Of a DNA stretch of 64,000 bases, positions 46,567-56,996 are shown one piece after another. The notes under the pieces are model-generated. The model saw nothing but the letters and a program-made list of their open reading frames with translations. It did no database searches and had not been told where the DNA came from. Made by a program: the position numbers and the translations under genes. Source of the stretch: Panicum virgatum (lineage: Eukaryota > Streptophyta > Magnoliopsida > Poales > Poaceae); NCBI RefSeq assembly GCF_016808335.1, contig NC_053150.1, forward strand, positions 27,920,979-27,984,978. The letters run 5' to 3'. Each line of letters starts with the position of its first letter. The stretch's first letter is position 1.

Positions 46567-47372
46567 TTAGAGCAACTCCAACAGACTAGCAATAATCCTA
46601 GATAAATTTAGTTAGTTAGAAGGTCTGTAAAAAATAAAAATGTTCTCAAACGATGAGGAAACCAACAAGCTCCCTGAATCTCTTGCCTATCCATATTGAA
46701 ATAACCTCTACGTCATTGCCTCCTTGCCACGGCTGGGGCTTCTCCGTCTCCTTTGCGTGTCTCCGTCCGTGTCCCTGTACTGTACACGTGGATGCCATCC
46801 CTTCATCCCCATCTAGAAACCTGACCCCACCCATTTCCCCTCCAAATCTCACGCCACCAGGAAAACGGAGCCGTCCGTCCGTCCGTCCGTCAGCTGCTCG
46901 ATTCCCCTTCCTCCCTGCTACTCCAGCTCGATTCCCCTTCCTCCGTCCTGGTATCTCCAATCATTCCCCCTCTCCAACTCCCCGTACTATTTATTATATT
47001 TTACTACCTCCTTCCAAAAGATTCCTCCCCCTATAACTCCTTCTCTCCAACCATTCCCCCCATATCTATTTCTTCTATATACTATCACTCATTAACTAAC
47101 TATTTATTTATTGTTTTTGAATTTAAAAAAATCATACAGTATTTGTACTGTCATAATACGCATTATCATCATGTTACGGGGCTCAAACGAGATTAATATC
47201 GTGAAGAAACAGTGTGATTAGAATATAGGGAGAGTTAAAACTCACCCTATATACCTCCCGTATATAGGGGGAGCTTTGGGAGGAATCGTTGGAGGGAATT
47301 TCCCCCTAAAGCTCCCCCTACGTAGGGTGGGGGGGCGGTTCCAGAGAACCGTTGGAGCAAGCCTAATCCAGG
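46567..47372. mobile_element. Candidate MITE with gagcaactccaacag ends
   Basis: The left end tttagagcaactccaacag (about 46566-46584) is the approximate reverse complement of the right end gttggagcaagcctaa (about 47353-47368). This is the ...CTCCAACAG / CTGTTGGAG... terminal pattern common in grass PIF/Harbinger-like MITEs, with a TA-rich target at both sides. The interior has a run of gtcc repeats (46868-46888), a direct repeat of agctcgattccccttcctcc, and several hairpins near the right end. Confidence 0.4.
47245..47325. repeat. Overlapping hairpins near the right end of the MITE candidate
   Basis: A perfect 10-bp stem ccctatatac/gtatataggg (47245-47254 and 47260-47269) has a 5-base loop. 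Its right arm overlaps a second stem, in which gtatatagggggagcttt (47260-47277) pairs with aaagctccccctacgtag (47308-47325) with two or three mismatches. The two structures are mutually exclusive. Confidence 0.85.
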
Positions 47373-47411
47373 AAAGCTCTTTTCAGCTCGCTGCTGCCCA
47401 AATCGAAAAGC

Positions 47412-48136
47412 TTATCCTATGCGGAACTCCACACTCGGTAGCAATAGGATTGATTTGAGCAGCAGCAATCGGATCTCGGCAGTGCGCGCCTGTCGCTTCT
47501 TGGCTGCCTCGACCTCGCGCTGCAGGCGGAGCTGCTCTTCCTCGCAGTGGCGCGCCAGCTCGGCCTCAGTGACCTTTGGCACTCGAGCCCGCCCACACGC
47601 GCGGCCTTGCGGTCGGGGCGCCGCGCTACGGCGGCGAGCTGCTACTGTTCGAGCCGGCGATTCTCGGCACGGCGGGCAGCCGCCTCGGTGCGCTTCTCGG
47701 CGTCCTCCTCGCGGCGGAACGCCGAGCACGACTTGGGGCCCTCCGCCGCCTGCTAGCAGGCCTCCTCGTGGACCCGACGCCTCCCCCGCTCCCTCCCCTC
47801 TGGACCCGGCAGCCGAGCGCGTTAGTTGGCCGCGGCCATGTCCTCTGGCTGGTGCTACTGCTGTTGCTGTTGCTGTTGCGTGGTGTCTGCTAGCTGCTGT
47901 GCCACCGTCAGGCTCGCGTGGACCAGGTCCAGCATTTGGCACGCGGTGCCGCCATGGCGGCCACCTGCGCCAACAGCAGCCAGGGTAGAAGCTGCTGCTT
48001 CCTGCTGTCGCCGATCGCGGCCGGTGCGGCCGAGCCCGAGAGCAGGGTGGAGGCAGCTAGGCGGAGCATGTTCGGGTAAGTAGCACGAAGATCGATTTAT
48101 GTTCAGGCAATCGATTTGGGTAGAGGCAAACTTCAT
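47412..48136 (-). pseudogene. Degenerate Gln- and Ala/Arg-rich reading frames, unidentified
   Basis: On the minus strand one frame (48136 to 47855) includes ACQMLDLVHASLTVAQQLAD and ends in a Gln run encoded by cagcaacag repeats. A second (47942 to 47412) includes VTEAELARHCEEEQLRLQREV, and a third frame between them reads EEDAEKRTEAAARRAENR. These helical, charged pieces lie in three different frames, consistent with one coiled-coil gene broken by frameshifts and stops. I do not recognise the family. Confidence 0.35.
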
Positions 48137-48563
48137 ATTCTGACAACAAATGGCAGCAGCAAGCTCGAGCTCGGTGGTGGCAGCAAGCTAATTATGAAGG
48201 GGAAATCCTTGTTTCTAGCTCCTTGATCTCAATTTTGGGTGGCCAGGACCTTTATTCTTGCTTCATAATTTCGATTTGGGTGATTAGGAACTCTATTCCT
48301 GCTGGAGGATCACGATCTGGCGAGGGGGAGTTCAATTTTGGTGTTTCCTTGGTTGCATCGAGTCAAGGTTACCACAGCGGGACATCGACCTAGGAGGCTT
48401 CTAGGACCTCTTCTTGTAGCAGCATCATGGCAGCAAGGAATGCAATTTTCTACTTTAGATGCTACTTTCATGCAGTCTGATTGAAATCCAGCTCACCGAA
48501 TAATCAAAACCAAACACAGATAGTCTAGTTCCTTTGTAAAATAAATTGTTGCATACACAGAAT

Positions 48564-48576
48564 TTAGTGATCTTGA
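48564..48576 (-). pseudogene. Severed last codons of the FAR1-related gene
   Basis: Reading the minus strand across the target duplication (48577-48581) gives the last third-position base of a Thr codon, then Gln-Asp-His and the stop TAA (48564-48566). This continues the exon that breaks off at 62105, in the same phase. Sequence to the left would be the original 3' untranslated region. The call rests on reading phase and a plausible ending, not on a homologue alignment. Confidence 0.6.
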
Positions 48577-48581
48577 GTCCC

Positions 48582-49646
48582 TGTCGGTACCCTATAGCAG
48601 GGATACCCACTCTTACTGCGGCAAGGCAGGACCCGCGTAGTTATCCGTAACTGCGCGAAAAGGGCGGAGTAGCCAGGCCCCACGGGTCAGGCTCTTCCCT
48701 CACCAGGCCAACGGCCCCGGACCCGTTCCCCTCCTGGGGATGGGTCCGGAGACGCCATGTGTCTCTAATGAAGGGAAGCTCCGAGCTAACAACTGAGGCC
48801 TCGGACCCCCCATAGGGGTCCGGGACCTCCTGTGTCCGACCGGACCCCCCCCCCTTTACTGCGTGGGGGTCCGGAACCGCCACATGTCCCGGAGGCGCGG
48901 GCTCGTGCGCGAGTCTTCCGCTGGGAGACTTGCCCACCCACCGCATTTAATGCGGATGGTTGAGGCGTGCTCTGTCGCCGCGGCACGCGGGACAGCCTTT
49001 GTCAGGCCTCACTGTGCACCGCGTATTACCAAGGTGCACAGTGCAGCCGCCTGTGCCGCACCCGCGCAGAGCCCGTCTGCAGCAATAAATAGATACGACA
49101 GCACGGCACTTTTCCATCATGCCGCCTACACCGCAAGCTACACAGCCCGTTAAGCTACGTGGCAGGCGACGCCACTAGCTACGTCTGGCATCGTCCCGAT
49201 AAGACAGCGCCTGGACATGATGAACAAGGGACTCCAGGAGCAGGCAAGGGAATCCAGAAGAGAGATCTCCTTTGCCTGCAACGCCATAATGTATGAACAG
49301 TACGTTATCTTATACTACATCGTTGGGCCCACCTGTCGGGGACCCAACAGCCATGTACGCGCCTCCCTTGAGATATAAAAGAGAGGCGCTCGCTATGCAC
49401 TACAAGCTCTCCGGACACACCAGCTCTCGCGAGCTCTCTCCCTCTCTCTCTCTCTCGAGGGAAGGCAATACAACACACAGTGGATGTAGGGTATTACGCT
49501 CCGGCGGCCCGAACCACTCTAATCCCACGGTGTTCATCGTGTTCTTGGGAGAGATCGAACTAGGACTAGCTAATCGCCGAGTATACACCCTCTGGGCTAG
49601 GGCAGGTGCCTTCCGCCACCCGGCTGTGGTTTGTAGCACCACGACA
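48582..49646 (+). repeat. Element D 5' LTR
   Basis: 1065 bp, with the TATA box tataaaag at 49374-49381 and a CT run (ctctctctc) just downstream. It is followed at once by the primer site. Confidence 0.95.
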
Positions 49647-49666
49647 TTTGGCGCGCCAGGTAGGGG
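49647..49666 (+). other. Element D primer-binding site
   Basis: Tttggcgcgccaggtagggg, identical to that of element A at 31588-31607. Confidence 0.8.
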
Positions 49667-49703
49667 ACTTTAGCTGGTCGCAGCCCATCTCTTCCTCGTC
49701 TCG

Positions 49704-52064
49704 ATGGTTTGTGTGGACGACGTGGAGATGACAGAGGGTGTGGCGTCCTCCACGCCACGCGCCTCTCGCGTCCCTGCTCCAGGGGCAACTATACCTGTGG
49801 AGCAGCCACCGGCGACGGCGGCGCGCGCTGCTCGGCAGCAGGAGTCAGGGCGCCCATCAAGGGCCCCCTCACAAGCTGCGAGCGGGGAGCGCTGGCAGCA
49901 GCTAGGGAGTTGCTCCGCAACCCCCCGGTTGAGGCAGCCTCGCCAGACGCCCTGAGGCAGTGGCGGGACGACGTTGACCGTCTCCTCCACCTAGCTCAGG
50001 CCTCCCCCAGTTCTGCAAGGACTGGGCAACGACCTCCGCCCGGCAACGCAGTGGTACCTTACCGCCAGCGTCAGGGCGGTGCGTCGGCGTCCGTGCGCTC
50101 CCCCACCGTGAGGGGTGCACGAACGGAAGACCTGCGGGCGGAGCTCAACCGCCGGTGCACGGGAGAGGATGCCCGCATCTCCGTCGAGAGGGCGCGAGAG
50201 CGCCGTCTTAACATTGAGGGCCGCAACCTCAACGCCGACTTGGACGTGGTGGCGCCCAAGCCCCCGGTGAACGCCCGGATACAGTCAGGTGCACCGGTGG
50301 CTGGGGTGGGCTGTGCTGCACTGGCGGAGCACCTCTGCGCCGTGGCATGGCCGTCCAAGTTCCGCCCGCACCTGCCGGAGAAGTACGACGATACCACTAA
50401 CACGTCGGAATTCCTGCATGTGTACGTTACCGCCATCACAGCTTCTGGTGGTAACGGCGCCGTCATGGCGAGCTACTTTCATGTAGCCTTGTTTGGGCCA
50501 GCCCGGACTTGGCTCATGAACCTTACACCTGGGACGATCCAGTCCTTGGAAGAGCTCTGTGTGAGGTTCACAGCGAACTTCGCCAGCGCATACAAGCAAC
50601 ATGGTGTGGAGGCACACCTTCACGCCGAGAGGCAAAAACCCGGAGAAACGCTCCGGGCCTTCATCTCGCGCTTCACCAAGGTACGGGGTACCATTCCTCG
50701 TATCTCAGATGCATCTATTATCACTGCTTTCCGTCAGGGGGTACGTGACGAGAAGATGCTCGAGAAGCTGGCGACGCACGAGGTGGAAAGCGTCACTACG
50801 CTTTTCTCCCTGGCAGACAAGTGTACCAGGGCCGCTGAGGGCCGTGCATGGCACTCAGCCCCCCAAGACGGAGACACCAAGGCTGGTGGCTCCGGAGCTA
50901 CCGCTCAGGGCGGTGGCAAGAAGAAGAAGAACAAGAACCGGAGCCGTAGGGAACTGCATTCTGGCGGACCAGTCGTTGCAGCAGCAGCGCCAGCAGCTAC
51001 GGCAGCAGCGGCTGGGGGCCAGAATGCACATGGCAAACGCCCTCGCCCGCAAGGTGGTAGCGGAGGTTCATGCCCAGTGCATCCCACCGCTCGCCACAGC
51101 GCCGCTGACTGCCGTGAGATCCAGAAGCTCGCGAAGCGGGTCAATGGGCGGCGTGAGCAGTCCTCCAAGGACGGTTCACCCCCTCCTCGCCAGCGGCCTG
51201 GCAAGGAGAAGGCCTCTGACAGCGGAGCCGCTGCTGGGGAGAAGGAGGTGGGGTACCAGTCCCCCGCTCGGGAGCTAAAGGGCGTCTACCACGACGACGA
51301 CTCCGATTCCGAAAACGGCGACCGTCGCAAGAAGCTGTACGTAATGTACGGCGGGAGCTGGGAGCTTGTCTCCCGGCGGGACGTGAAGACCCTTCGCCGA
51401 GAGGTCCTTTCGGTGAAGCCGGGGGTCCCGAAGGCGGCGCCTCACCAGAGGTGGATGAACACCACCATCACTTTCGGGCCATCCGACTGCCCGGAGAATA
51501 TGGCCGGAGCTGGTGTACTACCCCTAGTCACCGCTCCTGTCATATCCAACGTGAGGCTCTACCACGTGCTGATCGACGGTGGGGCTAGCCTCAACGTCAT
51601 CAGCTATGCAGCATTCAAGCAGCTACAGATCCCGGAGTCCAAGCTGACTCCCTCTCGCCCATTCTCTGGAGTGGGCCCACATCCGGTGTTCCCTCTGGGG
51701 AGCATCACACTACCGGTCACGTTCGGGACCGAGGAGAACTTCAGCACAGAGAGCGTTCTATTCGATGTTGCGGAAGTAAACCTCCCGTTCAACGCCATCA
51801 TTGGCCGATCGGCACTCTACCGCTTCAAGGCCATTGCTCATTACGGGTATTTGGTCTTGAAGATGCCTTCCCCTGCCGGAGTCCTCACCCTGCAGGGTGA
51901 TCGCACCGCTGCTGTCGCGGCAGTTGAAAGACTGCATGCTCTGGTGGCAGAGGCAGCACGTTCCGAGGAGGATCCATCCGGACCATGTTCCCATGAAGAC
52001 AGTGCAGATTGGAGCGGACTCCACCAGGACCACCCGCATTGCGGGGAACCTAGAGGAGAAATAG
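49704..52064 (+). pseudogene. Element D gag-protease, frameshifted
   Basis: The frame starts at ATG 49704 (MVCVDDVEMTEG). A one-base loss near 49886, relative to A, moves it into a frame that then stays open to 52144. The capsid domain has WPSKFRPHL, GPARTWLMNL and RFTANFASAY. A Lys/Ala-rich linker precedes the C/H motif CPVHPTARHSAADC, and the protease has LIDGGASLNVIS. A deletion of about 53 bp near 51980, compared with A, shifts the end of the protease region out of frame with pol. The in-frame stop TAG 52062-52064 ahead of RT is shared with A. Confidence 0.88.
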
Positions 52065-55000
52065 GAAGACGCGCTCATCTCTTTCCTCCAGGCAAATGTC
52101 GACGTGTTCGCCTGGGAACCGTCACAGATGCCCGGGATCCCTAGGGAAGTGATCGAGCACAATCTGAGGATCTACCCCGATGCCACGCCGGTGCGCCAAA
52201 AGCCTCGGAAGCAGTCCGTGGAGCGGCAGAACTTCATCCGCGAAGAAGTCCGCAAGCTCCTTCACGCTGGCTTCATCGAGGAGGTCCACCACCCCGAGTG
52301 GTTGGCCAATCCAGTCGTCGTCCCAAAGGCCAACGGGAAGCTTCGGATGTGCATCGACTACACCAGCCTCAACAAGGCATGTCCTAGAGACCCCTATCCT
52401 CTTCCGCGTATCGATCAGATCGTGGACTCCACCTCCGGGTGTGACCTTTTGTCTTTCCTAGATGCATACTCTGGTTTCCACCAGATTCAGATGTCTAGAG
52501 GGGATAGGAAGCATACTGCCTTTGTAACAGTAGATGGGCTTTATTGCTACATTGTCATGCCATATGGTCTAAGGAATGCCTTACCCATGTTCGTACGAGC
52601 TATGAACAAAACCTTCTGTAATCTAATTAGACACATTGTTGAGGTTTATGTCGATGACATTGTGGTCAAGACTAAGGTAGGGTCAACACTAGTGGAGGAC
52701 CTGTCCCTCGTCTTCGACCGGCTCCGCGCCACGTGCACGAAGCTGAACCCCGAGAAGTGCATCTTCGGCATCTCAGCAGGGAAGCTGCTGGGTTTCCTGG
52801 TCTCACATCGAGGCATCGAGGCAAACCCAGCCAAAATCAAGGCAATCGAAGCGATGAGGCCTCTTGGCCGCATCAAGGACATCCAGAAGCTTACTGGATC
52901 TCTCGCTGCTCTTAGCCGCTTCATATCGAGGCTGGCTGAGAGGGCCCTTCCCTTCTTCAAACTATTGAGGAGGACCGGTCCATTTTCTTGGACCAAAGAG
53001 GCTGAACAGGCCTTCCAGGAACTGAAGCAGCACCTCACCTCGCTGCCAGTATTGGTGGCTCCAGAGCCTGGTGAGCCGTTGTTTCTGTATCTTGCTGCGT
53101 CTGCGGAGGCAGACAGCATGGTGCTGGTCGCCAAAAGGACGGAGCAAGCTCGCCAGGGGAACACCAGGGTCTCCCCGGCCAAGGATGGTGAGCCGGACCC
53201 CGGACACGGGGGCCCGTCAGCCTCTCCCCAGCTTGAAGGTCCAGACCCCGCACAAGCGGGTCCGGAGGAGCCTCGTCCCAGTGGGAACCCAGAACCGCTA
53301 GGGGGCCAAGGGCCTGATGTGGTGGATAAAGGAGAGCCGGACCCGGTAACTAGGGTCCGGACCGTCCAAAAGCCAGTTTACTACGTCAGCGAAGTCCTCC
53401 ATGAGGCGAAGGCCAGGTATCTTGAGACGCATAAGCTTATCTATGCGATACTTATTGCGTCCAGGAAACTGCGCCACTACTTTCAGGCACACCGAGTTGT
53501 CGTAGTGACCTCTTACCCGCTAAGAGCAATCCTACACAACTCCAATGCCACAGGCAATATCGCCAAGTGGGCGGCAGAGCTGGCTGAGTTCCAACTAGAC
53601 TTCCAGCCTCGCCATGCAGTCAAGAGCCAGATCCTGGCTAATTTCATAGCGGAGTGGACCCCTTCCCCAAGCAATTCTGGGGGTCCGGACGTCAATGCCG
53701 GACCCCCGGAGCCGGAAATCAGGACACCAGTCTTCATCAAGCCCCACTGGACACTCTTCTTCGACGAGTCCGCCCGCGAGAAGTGGGCTGGAGCTGGTGT
53801 GGTCCTCATCGACCCAACCGGAGATCAGCTGAAGTACATGGTGCACCTTGAGTTCAAGGCCACCAACAACATGGCAGAGTACGAAGCTCTGATCTTTGGC
53901 CTGACGCAAGCCCTCTCATTGGGGATCCGGCAGCTTCTGGTGAAGGGGGATTCCCAGCTAATCATCAAGCAGGTCCGAGGGGATTGCAGCTGCAACAATC
54001 CCCAGCTCGCGGCATACCTCATGCACGTGAGGAAGCTCGAGAAGGACTTCGACGCCCTGGAACTGCAACATGTTCCCCATGAACTCAACTCAGCAGTAGA
54101 TGATCTCTCCGCAAGGGCATCCACCTGGGCATCCGTGCCCGGAGGTGTCTTCGATAGGCGGCTGCTGAGACCTACCGCCCGGCCTGCCGAACTGGGTGAA
54201 GGGGATCAAGCTAGCACCTCGAAGCTAGCAATCCCGGCGGCATCCCACCTATGGTGCCCAGCCTGGGCTGTGTGCTCTGTTGAGGATCCTGGTGACCTCA
54301 CAGAGCCACTCCCACTTGCTCAGGAAGCTCCCGATGCATGGATCTCCAAGATCCGGGGCTACCTGAAAGATAACATCCTCCCTGATGACGATGTGTCCGC
54401 TGAGCGCATAGTCCGATTGGCTAAATGCTACGCGGTGGTAGAAGGGGATCTCTACCGCCGTGGCGCCAATGGTGTCCTCATGCGGTGCATTTCCCAGGGA
54501 GAGGGCCGCGAGTTGCTCGCGGAGATCCATGGAGGCGAGTGTGGAAGTCATTCCTCATCTCGCACGCTTGTTGGCAAGGCCTTTCGGCATGGCTTCTACT
54601 GGCCAACAGCACTCCAGGATGCGGCTGAGCTGGTAAAGTCCTGCAAAGCATGCCAATTCGACGCGAAGCAAATACACACACCGGCTCAAGCTCTGCAAAT
54701 GATTCCGCCCTCATGGTCGTTCGCTGTGTGGGGTGTGGATATCCTGGGGCCATTCCCCCGGGCCGTCGGTGGGTACCGGTTCCTCTACATCGCCATCGAC
54801 AAGTTCACAAAGTGGCCGGAGGTTACCCCTGTGGTGAATATCACAAAGAAATCAGCAGTCGCATTCCTCAAGTCCATTGTGTGCAGATTCGGTGTCCCAA
54901 ACTGCATCATCGCGGACAACGGGACCCAATTCAAAAGCAGACTCTTCCGAGAGTACTGCGAGGACATCGGCATCCAGCTATGCTTTGCGTCCGTGGCACA

Positions 55001-55574
55001 TCCCCACAGCAATGGGCAGGTTGAGAGAGCGAATGCAGAAATCCTCAGGGGACTCAAGACCCGCACCTACAACTAGTTGAAGAAGCATGGTACCAAATGG
55101 GTTGACGAGATTTCGTGCGTACTATGGGGCAACTGGACGACACCCAACCGAGCCACCGGGGAGACTCCATTCTTCCTGGTCTATGGGGCTGAAGCATGCC
55201 TTCCCCCAGAAGTTCACCTGGGCTCACCACGGGTCCAGGCTTTTGACGAATCCATGCAGGACCAGCTGCGGCGAGACGACGTGGACTTCGTTGATGAACG
55301 AAGATGGTGGGCAGCAATCCGAAACGCACGCTACAACCAGGCGCTCCGGCGCTATCACCAACGGTTCGTGCACAGTAGGGAGCTCCAGGCTGGCGACCTC
55401 GTCCTCAGACGGATCCTGAACCGAGCAGGGCTCCACAAGCTTTCCCCCAGCTAGGAAGGGCCCTTCAAGGTCACAGAGGTATGCCGGCCCGGATGCGTTC
55501 GCCTCGCCACAGAAGATGGAGTGCCGCTGCCCAACCCATGGAACATAGAGCATCTGCGTAAGTTTTACACCTAG
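52065..55574 (+). pseudogene. Element D RT-RNase H-second RNase H-integrase, nearly intact
   Basis: The frame is open from 52065 to TAG 55074-55076, then TAG 55452-55454, with the natural end at TAG 55572-55574. RT has CIDYTSLNKACP and VYVDDIVVKT (about 52648). A variable acidic Pro/Gly spacer at about 53160-53330 lies inside the first RNase H region. The archaeal-type RNase H spans about 53741-54130 with the acidic residues of LFFDES, NNMAEYEALIFGL, VKGDSQLI and SAVDDLS. The integrase has a C-x-x-C pair (KSCKACQF), VDILGPFPR, ADNGTQFKS and NGQVERAN. At both stop positions A has sense codons. There is no chromodomain, as expected for Tat elements. Confidence 0.9.
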
Positions 55575-56990
55575 GCAGAGCAGGGAAATAAACTTTTCCT
55601 TTGTAATAAGATAGAGTTAGCGTGTGGCCCAGAGCGGTTGGGGGCCACCCTCGTAAACCCGACCTCTGGCATCCATCGCACTGCCGGCTAACGCGCGGCT
55701 CAGAGCGGTGGAGGTCCGACCTCGTAAACCCGGCCTCTGGCATCCATCGCGCAAGCCATGTACATCAAGATTGCAAAGGAAATAATTTCTCCCAGTTCTA
55801 TCTTTGTGTCAAAATTTAAATTCGCATTCTGATTCTCAAGTTTTTACCTTTCTAACCCCCGCGGGGACCTCTACTCTTGTTGCTACAACTAAGATCTACA
55901 TTGAGTTGCTGGACTGCCGTACCGATCCGGACCCTTTTGCTGCTGGAGAGGGGTCCGGACCCCTAGGGACCAACTCTGGAGAGCGGGTGCTTGTTTCCTG
56001 GGGTGGTCCGGAGCCCTGTGTAGCCGCTTAGCTGGTTCCGTACCCAAAGCCTACACACTCCACCACCCTGTAACGAGTGCTCTAGTACCTGGAGCCGGGT
56101 AATTAGGGGCCCGGACCTCGTTCCAGCTCAAGAGTTGGCTTCCTAAGTCCTACACGGCATGTCCAGCCCTATATCTCAAAGTATCGAGTACAACAAAGTG
56201 ACCTCACCCACTGCTGTGAAGGGTCTGGGACGGTGAAGCCAGGTCCGGAAAGATCGTGCTTGTTTCCTGCAGTGGTCCGGAGCCTTGTGTAGCGCCTTAC
56301 CCTGGTTCCGTACCCTTAGCCTACGTACTCCACCACTCGGTAACAAGCACTGAGCTACCTGGACCTGTGCATCTAGAGCCCCGGACCTGGTACCAGCCTG
56401 GGACCGGTCCAGGATGACTCCCGCGGGCCTGCTACTAAGCTGTAACTTTGAAGTGGTACACAGGCCAAACCTTGAATGGTGGTAGTCAGTCTCAACCATT
56501 GAGCCTACCTACCAGGGGGTCCCGGCATCCGCTTCAAAGGTTTCATGCAGATCAAGGTCCAGTCTCAATGGTAGACAGACTCAAAACAACTGAGTCTATC
56601 TCCCAGGGGGCCTAGAGCATCCGCTTTGTCCCAAGACATCATGAATGGATTCTGCATGTGTCAAACAGCTAAGTTGCAGTATTATTACTACCGTATAAGC
56701 GAATTTGATTCTTCTCTCTGTAGTTCTGTATGCTACACAGGGAACAAGACGCTTGCTCGCCTTGCAAACTATGCGGCACCTATGCCCAAGGAGGTCCGGA
56801 GTATCTTCTACGGCTCAGATGGCAGACAGGTCCATTCAACTGAACCTATCCGCCAGGGGGCCAGGGCGCCGGGGTGCTGCATACCGCAAATCAACAACTC
56901 ACAAACAGCTAAGTTGAAGTTTCTTCTATTTCAAAAATTTCAACTGATACAATGTTTGTTACATAATGCAAAAGACACAAAGATACAATC
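55575..56990 (+). repeat. Element D repeat-rich tail
   Basis: This has the same organisation as 37592-38900 in A: two cccagagcg...ctctggcatccatcg units (about 55628-55750), two ctgtgtagc...ccaccac units (about 56015-56075 and 56285-56345), and aactga(g/a)cct...ccagggggcc lines near 56500-56870. No reading frame is conserved between A and D here. Confidence 0.75.
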
Positions 56991-56996
56991 CCCAGC

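Noticed and set aside
46653..47036. Pro-rich frame and its complement in the MITE candidate
   Set aside because: It is low-complexity C-rich sequence inside a likely transposon, with no domain.
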